Below, piece after piece: positions 10,209 through 20,039 of a DNA stretch of 55,697 nucleotides. Origin of the DNA: Caulobacterales bacterium (GTDB lineage: Bacteria; Pseudomonadota; Alphaproteobacteria; Caulobacterales; Caulobacteraceae); assembly GCA_947474395.1 (NCBI GenBank), contig CANJID010000020.1:1-55697 (forward strand), in the 5' to 3' direction. The translations under genes were made by a program, and so were the position numbers. Numbering within the stretch: position 1 is the first letter of the stretch; the number at the start of each line of letters is the position of its first letter. Under the pieces are notes generated by a model, which ran no database searches, was not told where the DNA came from, and saw only the letters and a program-made list of their open reading frames with translations.

Positions 10209-11054
10209 TTAATTTCCCGAGTTCCGGAAACGCTCGGCGAGGGCCAGATACTGCCGTTCGGGATGCTTCATGCTGGCCGGATCGACGAAGAAGTCGATGG
10301 AGACCGCCCGCCGGCCATAGAAGATCTGGTGCGCCCGCTGCCGGCTGTCCACGGCCCAGACGTCGCCCGGATCGAAGTAGGCGACGTGGCGGGGCCGGCC
10401 GTCCCACCAGACCCGCGACCCGGCGCCGAACGCCGCGCGGTTCAGCTCCAGGAAAACCTCGCTGCCGTTCCCCGCGCGGAGGATCTCCGCCGAGGCCTCA
10501 TGGCCGAACAGGGCGACGATCTCCTGGATCGAATAGCTGGTCTGCCAGATGCGAGGCTGGTTATCGAGATTGATGAAAAGCCGCGCGAAGTGATCCGGAA
10601 AGAGCTCGTTGTAGGTGTCGACGTGCAGGTTCTCGTTGCGGATGGTGTTCAGCCGCCACACCACCTGGCGCCGGGTGAACACATAATCCCCGAACAGGTG
10701 CTCGTAGACGGGCAGGACCTGCTCGTAGACCCGGCGGATTTCCCGGCGCAGGTCCGCCTCCATCTCCGGCGGCAGGGCGGCGAGTTCCAGGCTGCGGTCC
10801 AGCCGGCGGTCGTCGTCCAGGTCGCCGGGGGCGGCGGCCGATGAAAGCTTCTTCAGCTTGGGATAGGCGTCGGCCGGCAGGGCGGCCCAAAAATCGTGGT
10901 CGATGTCGAACTTCAGGTCCGGGAAGGACAGCACCTTGCCGTCCTCGTAGGGGTCCGTGACCGGCTTGATCGCCCCGAGCGGCGTGTCGGCCGTGATCCC
11001 GCCCACCTCGACGAAATAGTCCTCGAGGTTCGGGTTCCTGAAGATGGTCGCCAT
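10209..11054 (-). CDS. Fe(II)/2-oxoglutarate dioxygenase resembling Kdo 3-hydroxylase (KdoO)
   Basis: A 281-residue protein with an iron-binding triad pattern: H144-x-D146 in ENLHVDTYNE and H242 in QRAHQIFYGRR, with R248 as candidate 2-oxoglutarate ligand. The stretch around RNENLHVDTYNELFP plus LFINLDNQPRIWQ resembles the Kdo hydroxylase family, whose members add a hydroxyl at C3 of Kdo in LPS. That function is an inference from motif memory, but lpxK and waaA lie a few kilobases away. It sits between yebC (24 bases upstream) and ruvC. The alternative is another cupin-type oxygenase of unknown substrate. Confidence 0.6.
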   Translation of the reverse strand: MATIFRNPNLEDYFVEVGGITADTPLGAIKPVTDPYEDGKVLSFPDLKFDIDHDFWAALPADAYPKLKKLSSAAAPGDLDDDRRLDRSLELAALPPEMEADLRREIRRVYEQVLPVYEHLFGDYVFTRRQVVWRLNTIRNENLHVDTYNELFPDHFARLFINLDNQPRIWQTSYSIQEIVALFGHEASAEILRAGNGSEVFLELNRAAFGAGSRVWWDGRPRHVAYFDPGDVWAVDSRQRAHQIFYGRRAVSIDFFVDPASMKHPERQYLALAERFRNSGN

Positions 11055-11077
11055 CGCCGGCCCCCCGACCGCTCGTC

Positions 11078-11824
11078 CTAACCCGCCAGCCGGCCGAACT
11101 CCTCGTCGCTCATCTCGAAGTTGGCGTAGACGGTCTGGACGTCGTCCTCGTCGTCGAGGGCGTCGATCAGCTTCATCAGGGTCCCCGCCTGGTCCCCCGC
11201 GATCGGGGTGGTGGTCTTGGGCCGCCAGATAATGGCCGTGGACTTGGGCGGGCCGAGCTTGGCCTCCAGGGCGTCCACCACCGCCGACAGGTCCTCGAAG
11301 GCGGAGTAGATGGTGTGGGTCTCCTCGTCGGATTCCACGTCGTCGGCGCCGGCCTCGATGGCGGCTTCCATGGCCGCGTCCTCGGATGCGGTCTTGGCCG
11401 GGTAGACGATCTGGCCGACCCGTTCGAACATGAAGGCCACCGAGCCGGTCTCGCCCATGGCCCCGCCGTTCTTGCCGAAGGCGGTGCGGACGTTGGCGGC
11501 TGCGCGGTTGCGGTTGTCGGTCAGGACCTCGACGATCAGGCCGACGCCGCCGGGGCCGAAGCCCTCGTAGCGGATCTCTTCCATATTGTCGGTCTCGCCG
11601 GAGATCGCCTTCTTGATCGCCCGGTCGATATTCTCCTTGGGCATGGACTCGGCCTTGGCGGCGATGATGGCCAGGCGCAGGCGCGAATTGGCGGCGGGAT
11701 CGGGCAGGCCCTGCTTGGCGGCGAGGGTGATGTCCCGCGACAGCTTGGAGAAGACCTTGGAGCGCGCCTTATCCTGGCGGCCCTTGCGGTGTTGGATGTT
11801 CTTGAATTTTGAATGTCCGGCCAT
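11078..11824 (-). CDS. yebC: YebC/PmpR family DNA-binding transcriptional regulator
   Basis: The 248-residue product begins [19 protein letters not shown], the hallmark of the TACO1/YebC family. Members act as DNA-binding regulators or, as shown more recently for some, as ribosome-associated factors that help translation of difficult (for example proline-rich) stretches. Its position next to ruvCAB is conserved in many bacteria. The ORF is complete, of normal length, and diverges from the MetE-like gene across 172 bases. Confidence 0.97.
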   Translation of the reverse strand: MAGHSKFKNIQHRKGRQDKARSKVFSKLSRDITLAAKQGLPDPAANSRLRLAIIAAKAESMPKENIDRAIKKAISGETDNMEEIRYEGFGPGGVGLIVEVLTDNRNRAAANVRTAFGKNGGAMGETGSVAFMFERVGQIVYPAKTASEDAAMEAAIEAGADDVESDEETHTIYSAFEDLSAVVDALEAKLGPPKSTAIIWRPKTTTPIAGDQAGTLMKLIDALDDEDDVQTVYANFEMSDEEFGRLAG

Positions 11825-11996
11825 GCCTGCGATTTAGCCTCAGCTTCGGACGAAGGCCAGAGGGTGAAAGTCGGCCTTTCCGCCCCGCCCCGCCCTTAGC
11901 AGTGTTGACGGCGCGCGCTGCGGCCCCGCCAATGGCCTCCGCTGAATTCATGGAGGCCGGGGTCCGCTCGGTCCGCTTCGAGAGGAAACCTTGGTG

Positions 11997-13022
11997 ATGT
12001 TGTTCCCGACTTCGCTCGTCGGCAGTTACGCGCAGCCCGAATGGCTGATCGACCGCAAGGCCCTGGCCTCTCGCTTCCCGCCCCGCACGCCGACCCCGTC
12101 CCTGTGGCGCGTGCCGGAGGAATGGCTGGAGGAGGCGCAGCAGGACGCCACCATCATGGCCGTCGAAGCGCAGGAGCGCGCCGGACTCGACATCATCACC
12201 GACGGGGAGATCCGCCGGGAGAGCTACTCCAACCGCTTCGCCAATGCGCTCGAAGGGATCGACCTCGCCAACCCCGGCCAGGCATTCGACCGTTCGGGCC
12301 ACCCCGTCTCGGCGCCCCGCGTCGCCGGCAAGATCCGCCGCAAGCGCTCGGTGGAGGTGGACGCCCTGAAGTTCCTGAAGACCCTGACCGACAAGCCGGT
12401 GAAGGTGACCGTGCCGGGGCCCTTCACCATGCAGCAGCAGGCCCAGAACGACTTCTACAAGACCGACAAGGAACTGGCGCTCGCCTACGCCGAGGCGGTC
12501 AACGAGGAGATCCGCGACCTGTTCGCCGCGGGCGCGGCGGTGGTGCAGATCGACGAGCCCTACATGCAGGCCCGCTCCGAGAAGGCCCGCGAGTACGGCC
12601 TGGAAGCCCTGAACGCGGCCCTGGACGGGGTCGGCGGAACCACGGCGGTGCACATCTGCTTCGGCTACGCCCACCTGATCCACGAGCGCCCGGCGGGCTA
12701 CAACTTCCTGCCGGAGTTCTGCAACTGCTCGGTCGACCAGATCTCCATCGAAACGGCCCAGTCGAACCTCGACACCACCGTACTGGAGAAACTGCCGGGC
12801 AAGACCATCATCCTGGGCGTGCTCGACCTCTCCACGCCCGAGATCGAGACCCCCGAGACCGTGGCCGCACGCATCCGCCGGGCCCTGCCGCACATCGATG
12901 CGAGCAAGGTGGTGGTCGCTCCTGACTGCGGGCTGAAGTACCTCCCCCGCGAGGTCGCCTTCGGCAAGATGAGGGCGATGGTCGAGGGGGCGAAAATCGT
13001 TCGCCAGGAACTTGGCGGCTAG
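11997..13022 (+). CDS. Cobalamin-independent methionine synthase core (MetE C-terminal-type) methyltransferase
   Basis: A 341-residue protein made of only the catalytic barrel of MetE. The likely zinc ligands are present: H219 and C221 (AVHICFGY), E252 (ISIETA) and C311 (PDCGLKYLPRE). Single-domain members transfer methyl groups to thiols such as homocysteine, some with other donors than folate; the substrate here is unknown. The frame also allows TTG (11991) or GTG (11994); I prefer the ATG because GAGGAA lies about 10 bases upstream of it. The stop codon overlaps a strong hairpin at 13021. Confidence 0.88.
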   Translation: MLFPTSLVGSYAQPEWLIDRKALASRFPPRTPTPSLWRVPEEWLEEAQQDATIMAVEAQERAGLDIITDGEIRRESYSNRFANALEGIDLANPGQAFDRSGHPVSAPRVAGKIRRKRSVEVDALKFLKTLTDKPVKVTVPGPFTMQQQAQNDFYKTDKELALAYAEAVNEEIRDLFAAGAAVVQIDEPYMQARSEKAREYGLEALNAALDGVGGTTAVHICFGYAHLIHERPAGYNFLPEFCNCSVDQISIETAQSNLDTTVLEKLPGKTIILGVLDLSTPEIETPETVAARIRRALPHIDASKVVVAPDCGLKYLPREVAFGKMRAMVEGAKIVRQELGG

Positions 13023-13069
13023 AGCCTTTCAGGATCAGATGGCTTCATCTGATCCGTTAGAAAGGCTCT
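13021..13069 (+). terminator. Long stem-loop after the MetE-like gene
   Basis: AGAGCCTTTC (13021-13030) pairs with GAAAGGCTCT (13060-13069), and the inner GGATCAGATG pairs with CATCTGATCC around a GCTT loop. The stem begins inside the TAG stop codon. The tail TACATTTTGCATTTT is T-rich. It is a probable terminator or a repetitive extragenic palindrome acting as one. Confidence 0.6.
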
Positions 13070-13083
13070 ACATTTTGCATTTT

Positions 13084-13133
13084 AGAGCGCGTCCGGGCGG
13101 CGAAACCGCTCACACTTTCGCCTGACGCGCTCT
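13084..13133. repeat. Palindromic repeat family B, copy 1
   Basis: AGAGCGCGTC (13084-13093) and GACGCGCTCT (13124-13133) are perfect inverted ends; inside are GGCGAAA and TTTCGCC. A core of about 35 bases (CGGCGAAACCGCTCACACTT then TCGCCTGACGCGCTC) recurs exactly at 34361-34395, and in inverse orientation with changes at 29306-29352. Confidence 0.88.
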
Positions 13134-13195
13134 GCGCCGGAACGTCGGCGCTCCCGCGGTCGTTGAATCGAAGTTGGCGCCGCGGGAGGCCTCTC

Positions 13196-13465
13196 ATGAA
13201 CGAATCCGAGTTGGACGACGAAGCCGAAGCCCCGGAAATCGTCCACTGGTACCCGTCCCGCCACCGCTTCGGCCTGCCGACGCCCGGCTCTCCGCAAGCC
13301 CTGACCGCGGTGGCGCTGGCCGCCACAGCCCTCGGCGCTCTCGCCATTGGGGCGCTCGCCATCGGCGCCCTGGCCATCGGCCGGCTGGCGGTCGGCAAGG
13401 CCCGCTTCCGCCACCTTGAGATCGACGACCTGATCGTTCGCCGCCTGACGGTGCTGGAGCCTTAG
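13196..13465 (+). CDS. Small pentapeptide-repeat protein
   Basis: An 89-residue product from the ATG at 13196, preceded by GGGAGG about 8 bases upstream. Residues 47-86 form eight consecutive five-residue units (GALAI three times, then GRLAV, GKARF, RHLEI, DDLIV, RRLTV) with Leu or Ala at the central position. That is the spacing of pentapeptide-repeat right-handed beta-helices and would build about two coils. Residues 1-35 are acidic and Pro-containing. The Ala/Ile-rich part could also be read as a membrane segment. It converges on lpxK with a 4-base overlap of the stops. Function unknown. Confidence 0.7.
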   Translation: MNESELDDEAEAPEIVHWYPSRHRFGLPTPGSPQALTAVALAATALGALAIGALAIGALAIGRLAVGKARFRHLEIDDLIVRRLTVLEP

Positions 13466-14460
13466 AGCCCTAGCAACCTGTCCACGGCCGCCTCGTCCTC
13501 GAACCTCACCCGCACGGGCCAGGCTGTGACGCGCTCGCGCCACTCGGGGGTCAGGCGGGCCCAATCCTTCTCGGTGGTGACCAGGCCCGCGTCGAACAGG
13601 GCCGCGCGGTGGGCCAGGAACTGCAGCGTCTGCTCGTCGAAGGCGGCGTGATCGGGGAAGGGCGCGAAGTCCACCAGGCTACAGCCGGCATCGGTCAGGG
13701 CACGCTCGATCTTCCAGGGCTTGGCCACGCCCGCGAAGCCGACCTGCGGGCCTGGCGGGGGCGGGGCGGCGGCTTCAAGCCGGGCGATCAGGACAGGTTT
13801 GGGAGCGAACAGGGCCATCAGCGCTGCGTCAGGTTCCGCGACGCCCGCGGGCATCAGCACCACCACCGCGTCGGCGCGGGCGAGGCCGACCTTCAGGGGC
13901 TCGCGCATGGGGCCCGAGGGGAACACGGCCCCGTCGCCGAAGGGCCACTCGCCGTTGCGGGTTTCCCCGTCCACCACCACCAGGGACAGGGTCTTCTTCA
14001 GGCTGGGGTTCTGGTGGCCGTCATCCAGCACCAGCGCCTTCGCCCCCGCCGCCGCGGCCGCCTTCGCGCCTTGCGCCCTGTCGCGGGCGATCCAGACCGG
14101 AACGTCGCGGGCCAGCATCAGGGGCTCGTCCCCGACCTGGGCGGCGATATGCACGGCCGGGTCGACCCGCAGGGGGCCGGCCTCGGCGCCGCCGTAGCCG
14201 CGGGACAGGCCTTGCGCCTCCACCCCGGCCGCCCGCATCCGGCGCAGGATCTCGCGGGCGACCGGGGTCTTGCCCGTGCCGCCCATGGTCAGGCCGCCGA
14301 CGCAGATCACCGGCACGCCGGGATCGAACGGCTGGGCGCGGGCGATGCGGTTGGCGGTGACGGCGGCCCACACCCAGGACAGGGGCAGCAGCAGCAGCCT
14401 CGCCAGCGGGGCGGGGGCGCCCGAGCGGACGTACCACCAGCGCGGCGTGGCGAGCTTCAT
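13462..14460 (-). CDS. lpxK: Tetraacyldisaccharide 4'-kinase LpxK
   Basis: Phosphorylates the 4' position of the lipid A disaccharide using ATP, at the inner membrane. The 332-residue product has the membrane-proximal N-terminal helix, the P-loop GGTGKTP in VGGLTMGGTGKTPVAREIL, and the motif LVLDDGHQNPSL, where the family's usual aspartates and Gln occur. Its start overlaps the stop of the upstream DUF374-WaaA gene by 4 bases, so both are translated from one mRNA. Confidence 0.96.
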   Translation of the reverse strand: MKLATPRWWYVRSGAPAPLARLLLLPLSWVWAAVTANRIARAQPFDPGVPVICVGGLTMGGTGKTPVAREILRRMRAAGVEAQGLSRGYGGAEAGPLRVDPAVHIAAQVGDEPLMLARDVPVWIARDRAQGAKAAAAAGAKALVLDDGHQNPSLKKTLSLVVVDGETRNGEWPFGDGAVFPSGPMREPLKVGLARADAVVVLMPAGVAEPDAALMALFAPKPVLIARLEAAAPPPPGPQVGFAGVAKPWKIERALTDAGCSLVDFAPFPDHAAFDEQTLQFLAHRAALFDAGLVTTEKDWARLTPEWRERVTAWPVRVRFEDEAAVDRLLGL

Positions 14461-16390
14461 GCCAGCAGCTCCGCCAGTCGGTCGGCCGTTGGGGCGACGG
14501 ACTGGACCGCGCGGTCGGCCATGGCGCGGGCGCGGTGGGCTTCAGCCGCCAAGGCCTCGCTCCCCTCCAGCGCCTCGGCGAAGAAGCCCGCGAGGCCGGG
14601 GACGCCGACCATCCGCACGGCCCCGGCGGCGGCCAGGTCGTCATAGACTCCCTGCCAGTTGGCGACGTGCCTGCCCGAAGCGGTAGGGCAGTCGAGCCGT
14701 CCGGCCTCCAGGGGATTGTGCCCGCCGATCCCGTCGACCAGGGAGCCGCCGATGAAGGCGGCGCGGGCGACGCGAAACCACAGGCCCAGCTCGCCCAGGG
14801 TGTCGGCGACATAGACGTCCACATTGGTGCGCGGCGTCTCTCCGGCGCTGCGCAACGCCATGCGGAAACCCTCGATGGCGGCGACCTCCTGGCCCCGGTT
14901 CGGGTGGCGGGGGACGATCACCAGCAGAGGTCGCTCAGGACGGTCCTTCAGGTAGGAGAAGACCTCCAGCACCTGCTCGTCCTCCCCCGGATGGGTGGAG
15001 GCGGCCAGCAGGACGGGGCGGTCACCGAGGGCCGCGCGCAGGGCCGCCAGGGCGTCCTCGTTCACCGGCAGGGGCTCGCCCACCAGCTTCAGGTTCAGCC
15101 GTCCGTCGTCGCGGGCGCCCAGCCGCGCCAACCGCCGGGCCGCGTCGTCGTCCTGGGCCAGGACGAGGTCGAAGGCGCTTAAGGTCGCCCGCGCGGCGGC
15201 GGGGCTGCGCTCCCAGCCTTTGAGGCTCTTCTGCGAGAAGCGGGCGGAGATCAGGGCCAGCTTCACCCCCCGGTCCCGCGCCTCGCCGACAAGGTTGGGC
15301 CAGAGTTCGCTCTCCACAAACACCCCGAGGTCCGGGCGCCAGTGGTCGAGGAAGCGGCCGACGGCGCCGGGGGTGTCGACGGGCACGAACTGGTGGATCA
15401 CGCCGCGCGGCAGGCGAAGGGCCAACAATTCCGCCGAGGTGACGGTACCGGAGGTGACAAGGAGGCTCAGCTCAGGATGACCGGTCCGCAGGGCGTCGAT
15501 CAGGGGCAGGAGCGACAGGCTCTCGCCGACGCTGGCGGCGTGCAGCCAGGCGAGCTTGCCTTCCGGCCGCGCGTGTGAGGCGATCCCCATGCGCTCACCG
15601 ATCCTACCCGGCATCTCCTTGGCCTTGCGGGCGCGGGCGCGAAGCAGCGCAGGCGCGAAAGGCTGGATGATCCGCGTGCCCAGCCGGTAGAGCTTCAGGG
15701 AAAAGGGATCGCCCGTGGCCATGGCCTCGGCCCGGGCGGTGACGGCGCGCAGGCGCCCCTGCCATTCGACGGTCAGGGCCTTGGCGTCGGCCTGGCGGGC
15801 GGCGAACTGCGGCTCGGCATAGGCGATGGCGCCGCGCCCGAAGGGCAGGGGGATCACCTGCCGGTCCCAGCTCCTCAGGCGGATGCAGGGATGGGCGGCC
15901 ATGCCGACGAAGATGATCTGCGCCGCCGAGGCCTTGGCCAGGCTCGGGGTGCCCTCCGTCATCACCTCGGCAGGGCCGCGCGGGCCGTCGGGGGTGACGG
16001 CCATGGCGCCGTCCGCCTTCAGCCACTTCAGCATGCCGAGGAAGGCCCCGGTCCCGCCCTTGGCCTTGTCGGGAGCCTCGGCCTTGGCGGTGGAGCCGCG
16101 CACGGCGGGAAAGCCCAGCTCGGCCATGGCCCCGGCCACGAAGGCCCCGTCCCGCGACAGGGAGATCAGGGCCCGCCCCGGCTGGGCCTTTTCGAGGGGC
16201 CAGGAGAACGGGGAGAGGCTGATGCGGGAGTGCCAGAAACAGACGATCACGCCCTGCCTGTTGGCCCAGACGGCCTCGGCGTGATGCAGGCCCGCCCGCC
16301 GCCAGGTCATGGTGGCGTAGCAAAAGCGCAGGTAGGCGGCCAGGATCGAGGCCAGCGCCGACTGGACCTGGTCTCGTCGAAACAGCCCCT

Positions 16391-16394
<4 letters not shown>
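14457..16394 (-). CDS. waaA: Fusion: DUF374 lysophospholipid-acyltransferase-like domain + Kdo transferase WaaA
   Basis: A single 645-codon frame joins two proteins that are usually separate. Residues 1-225 are DUF374/LPLAT-like (CFWHSRISL with the HX4D-like site, SRDGAFVAG, AVTPDGPRGP). Residues about 232-645 are WaaA (KdtA), which transfers Kdo from CMP-Kdo to lipid IVA; the family's catalytic Glu is E291 in HAASVGES, and the C-terminal half has the GT-B motif GGHNPLEAG. I chose the ATG at 16392-16394 because it overlaps the msbA stop (ATGA); an open stretch further upstream is inside msbA. No stop or frameshift separates the halves. The acyltransferase-like half may add a secondary acyl chain; this is inference. 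Confidence 0.93.
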
Positions 16395-18187
<1,793 letters not shown>

Positions 18188-18299
18188 GGCCGAGGGGTCG
18201 GCTGAATGCGAGCAGGTGTCAAGGCAAGCGCTGCGGGCGGGCGCTTCCCATCCGTCGTCGCCACGCCTACCTAGGGCCGCTCGGCTTCTAGGATCACCC

Positions 18300-18971
18300 T
18301 TGTCCAGATTCGACCTCACCACCCGGCTCGGACGCCTGAAGACCATCCTGGACTACCTCTGGACGGACCACGCCTTCCTGCGCGTCGGCTTCCAGAACGC
18401 CCACTGGATCGGCGAGGACCTGGTCCGCACCAACCAGCCCTGGCCGTTCCAGCTGAAGTGGTGGCGCGATCACGGGGTGAGGACTGTCGTGAACCTGCGC
18501 GGCGGGGATTACGACACCAGCTTCTACGCCCTGGAGAAGCAGGCGTGCGCCGACCTGGGCCTGGAGCTGATCAACCTGCCGATGGGCTCGCGGGAGGTCC
18601 CCAGCCGCGAGCGCGTGCGGGCGGCCAAACACACCTTCGAGACCATGGCCTATCCGGCGGTGATGCACTGTAAGTCCGGGGCGGACCGCACCGGGCTGAT
18701 GGGCGTGCTCTACCGCCACTTCCACCTCGGCGAGCCGATCCGCGAGGCCCTGGGCAAGGAACTGGGATTGCGCACCCTGCACGTCCGCCACGGCAAGACG
18801 GGGGTGCTGGACTATCTGTTCGAGCGCTATCTGGCCGAGGCCGAGCCGCAAGGGATCAGCTTCATGGACTGGGTGGAAAGCCCCGCCTACGACCCGGCCC
18901 GCATCAAGGCCGACTTCCAGGCCGGCTGGTGGGGCACGCTGCTGACCGAGAAGCTGCTCAGGCGCGAATAA
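18300..18971 (+). CDS. Tyrosine/dual-specificity phosphatase-like protein
   Basis: A 223-residue protein with the phosphatase loop HCKSGADRTG (C124 nucleophile, R130) and an upstream conserved region TVVNLRGGDYDTSFY. The start is TTG at 18300-18302; the frame is open further upstream but that part overlaps msbA on the other strand. It diverges from msbA and converges on DUF4170, so it lies inside the lipid A neighbourhood. Caulobacter has a tyrosine-phosphatase-like protein, CtpA, needed for normal envelope and lipid A; whether this gene is its orthologue is my inference. It could dephosphorylate a sugar phosphate or lipid instead of a protein. Confidence 0.82.
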   Translation: MSRFDLTTRLGRLKTILDYLWTDHAFLRVGFQNAHWIGEDLVRTNQPWPFQLKWWRDHGVRTVVNLRGGDYDTSFYALEKQACADLGLELINLPMGSREVPSRERVRAAKHTFETMAYPAVMHCKSGADRTGLMGVLYRHFHLGEPIREALGKELGLRTLHVRHGKTGVLDYLFERYLAEAEPQGISFMDWVESPAYDPARIKADFQAGWWGTLLTEKLLRRE

Positions 18972-18976
18972 GCGAC

Positions 18977-19231
18977 CTAGTGATCGTGGTCGTGATCCGT
19001 GTCGGTGGCGGGATCGAGCAGCTTGTGCGCGTGGACGATGAAGTAGCGCATGTGGGCGTTGTCGACGGTGGACTGGGCCTTGGACTTCCAGGCCCGGTGC
19101 GCCTCGGCGTAGTTGGCGAAGGCCCCGACGAAATCGACCTTCGACAGGTCGCGGAACTCGATCCCCTGAAGGTCGGTCAGCTCGCCGCCGAACACCACGT
19201 GCAGCAGCTGTTTGGCGGGGGCGTCAGACAT
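18977..19231 (-). CDS. DUF4170 domain protein
   Basis: An 84-residue soluble protein with the DUF4170 pattern (HVVFGGELTDLQGIEFRDL; AHRAWKSKAQSTVDNAHMRY). It ends in a DTDHDHDH tail that could bind metal. In alphaproteobacteria such genes commonly sit beside cysQ-like phosphatases and LPS genes, as here (cysQ ends 14 bases upstream). The biochemical role is not known. Confidence 0.85.
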   Translation of the reverse strand: MSDAPAKQLLHVVFGGELTDLQGIEFRDLSKVDFVGAFANYAEAHRAWKSKAQSTVDNAHMRYFIVHAHKLLDPATDTDHDHDH

Positions 19232-19244
19232 GGTCGAATCACCT

Positions 19245-20039
19245 TCAGGGCCGGTCGTCTGGCAGGTCGATAGGACGGGTCCGGTCCAAGATCAACGGGT
19301 GCACCCCGGGGGCGGCGCAGATCAGGCTGGGGTTCCTGGCATGGGGCGTGTTGAAGACGAGCCTGCCGCCTTTGTGATCCGTGGCCAGCGCCCCAGCCTC
19401 GCGGCAGATCAGGGCCCCGGCGCAGATGTCCCAATCGGCTTTCGGTCCAAGCGCCACGGCGGCGTCGTAGGCGCCCGCGGCTGTCAGGGCCATGCGGTAG
19501 GCGATGGCGTTGCGGCTGGTCAGCTGCATCGCCGGCCAGGGCGTCGCCCAGGTGCGGCGGTTGAACAGGGCCGCCTCCGCCAGCATGGCGCAGTTCTCCA
19601 GCGCCTTGGTGGCGCTGGCGTGGATCGGCTCGCCGTTGAGGCGCGCCCCGCCGCCCGCCGTCGCCTCATAGGTCTCGTCCTGGACGGGAGCGTGGATCAC
19701 CGCGGCGGTCGGCTGGCCGTCCTCGACCACCGCGAGCGCCACCACCCACCAGTCGCCGCCCTTCATGAAGGAGCGGGTCCCGTCGATCGGGTCGACGATG
19801 AAGAGGCGCTTCGCGTCCAGCCGGGCCGGGTCGTCCGCGGTCTCCTCCGACAGCCAGCCGTAGTCGGAGCGGGCGCCGCGCAGGCTTTGTTTGACCATGG
19901 CGTCCACGGCCATGTCGGCGTTGGTCACCGGCGAGCCGCCGGGCTTGCTCCAGATCTCCAGGCCCTTCTCGCGCAGTTCCAGGGCCAGCCTTCCCGCCGC
20001 CTTGGCGCAGTCGCGCAGGAGGTCGAGGTCGGGGGTCAT
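19245..20039 (-). CDS. cysQ: 3'(2'),5'-bisphosphate nucleotidase / inositol-monophosphatase family protein (CysQ-like)
   Basis: Magnesium-dependent, lithium-sensitive phosphatase family. The 264-residue product has all three family motifs: WLSEET (first metal ligand), DPIDGTRSF, and DWDICAGALICREAG. Family members hydrolyse PAP to AMP in sulfate assimilation or inositol phosphates. Next to lipid A genes it might act on another phosphomonoester; the sequence does not decide this. The start overlaps the pmbA stop by 4 bases. Confidence 0.88.
   Translation of the reverse strand: MTPDLDLLRDCAKAAGRLALELREKGLEIWSKPGGSPVTNADMAVDAMVKQSLRGARSDYGWLSEETADDPARLDAKRLFIVDPIDGTRSFMKGGDWWVVALAVVEDGQPTAAVIHAPVQDETYEATAGGGARLNGEPIHASATKALENCAMLAEAALFNRRTWATPWPAMQLTSRNAIAYRMALTAAGAYDAAVALGPKADWDICAGALICREAGALATDHKGGRLVFNTPHARNPSLICAAPGVHPLILDRTRPIDLPDDRP

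Noticed and set aside
10145-10233. LexA box (GTTC-N7-GTTC) before ruvC
   Set aside because: The nearest match, GTTC-N7-GCTC at 10219-10233, has a mismatch and lies inside the 3' end of the dioxygenase gene.
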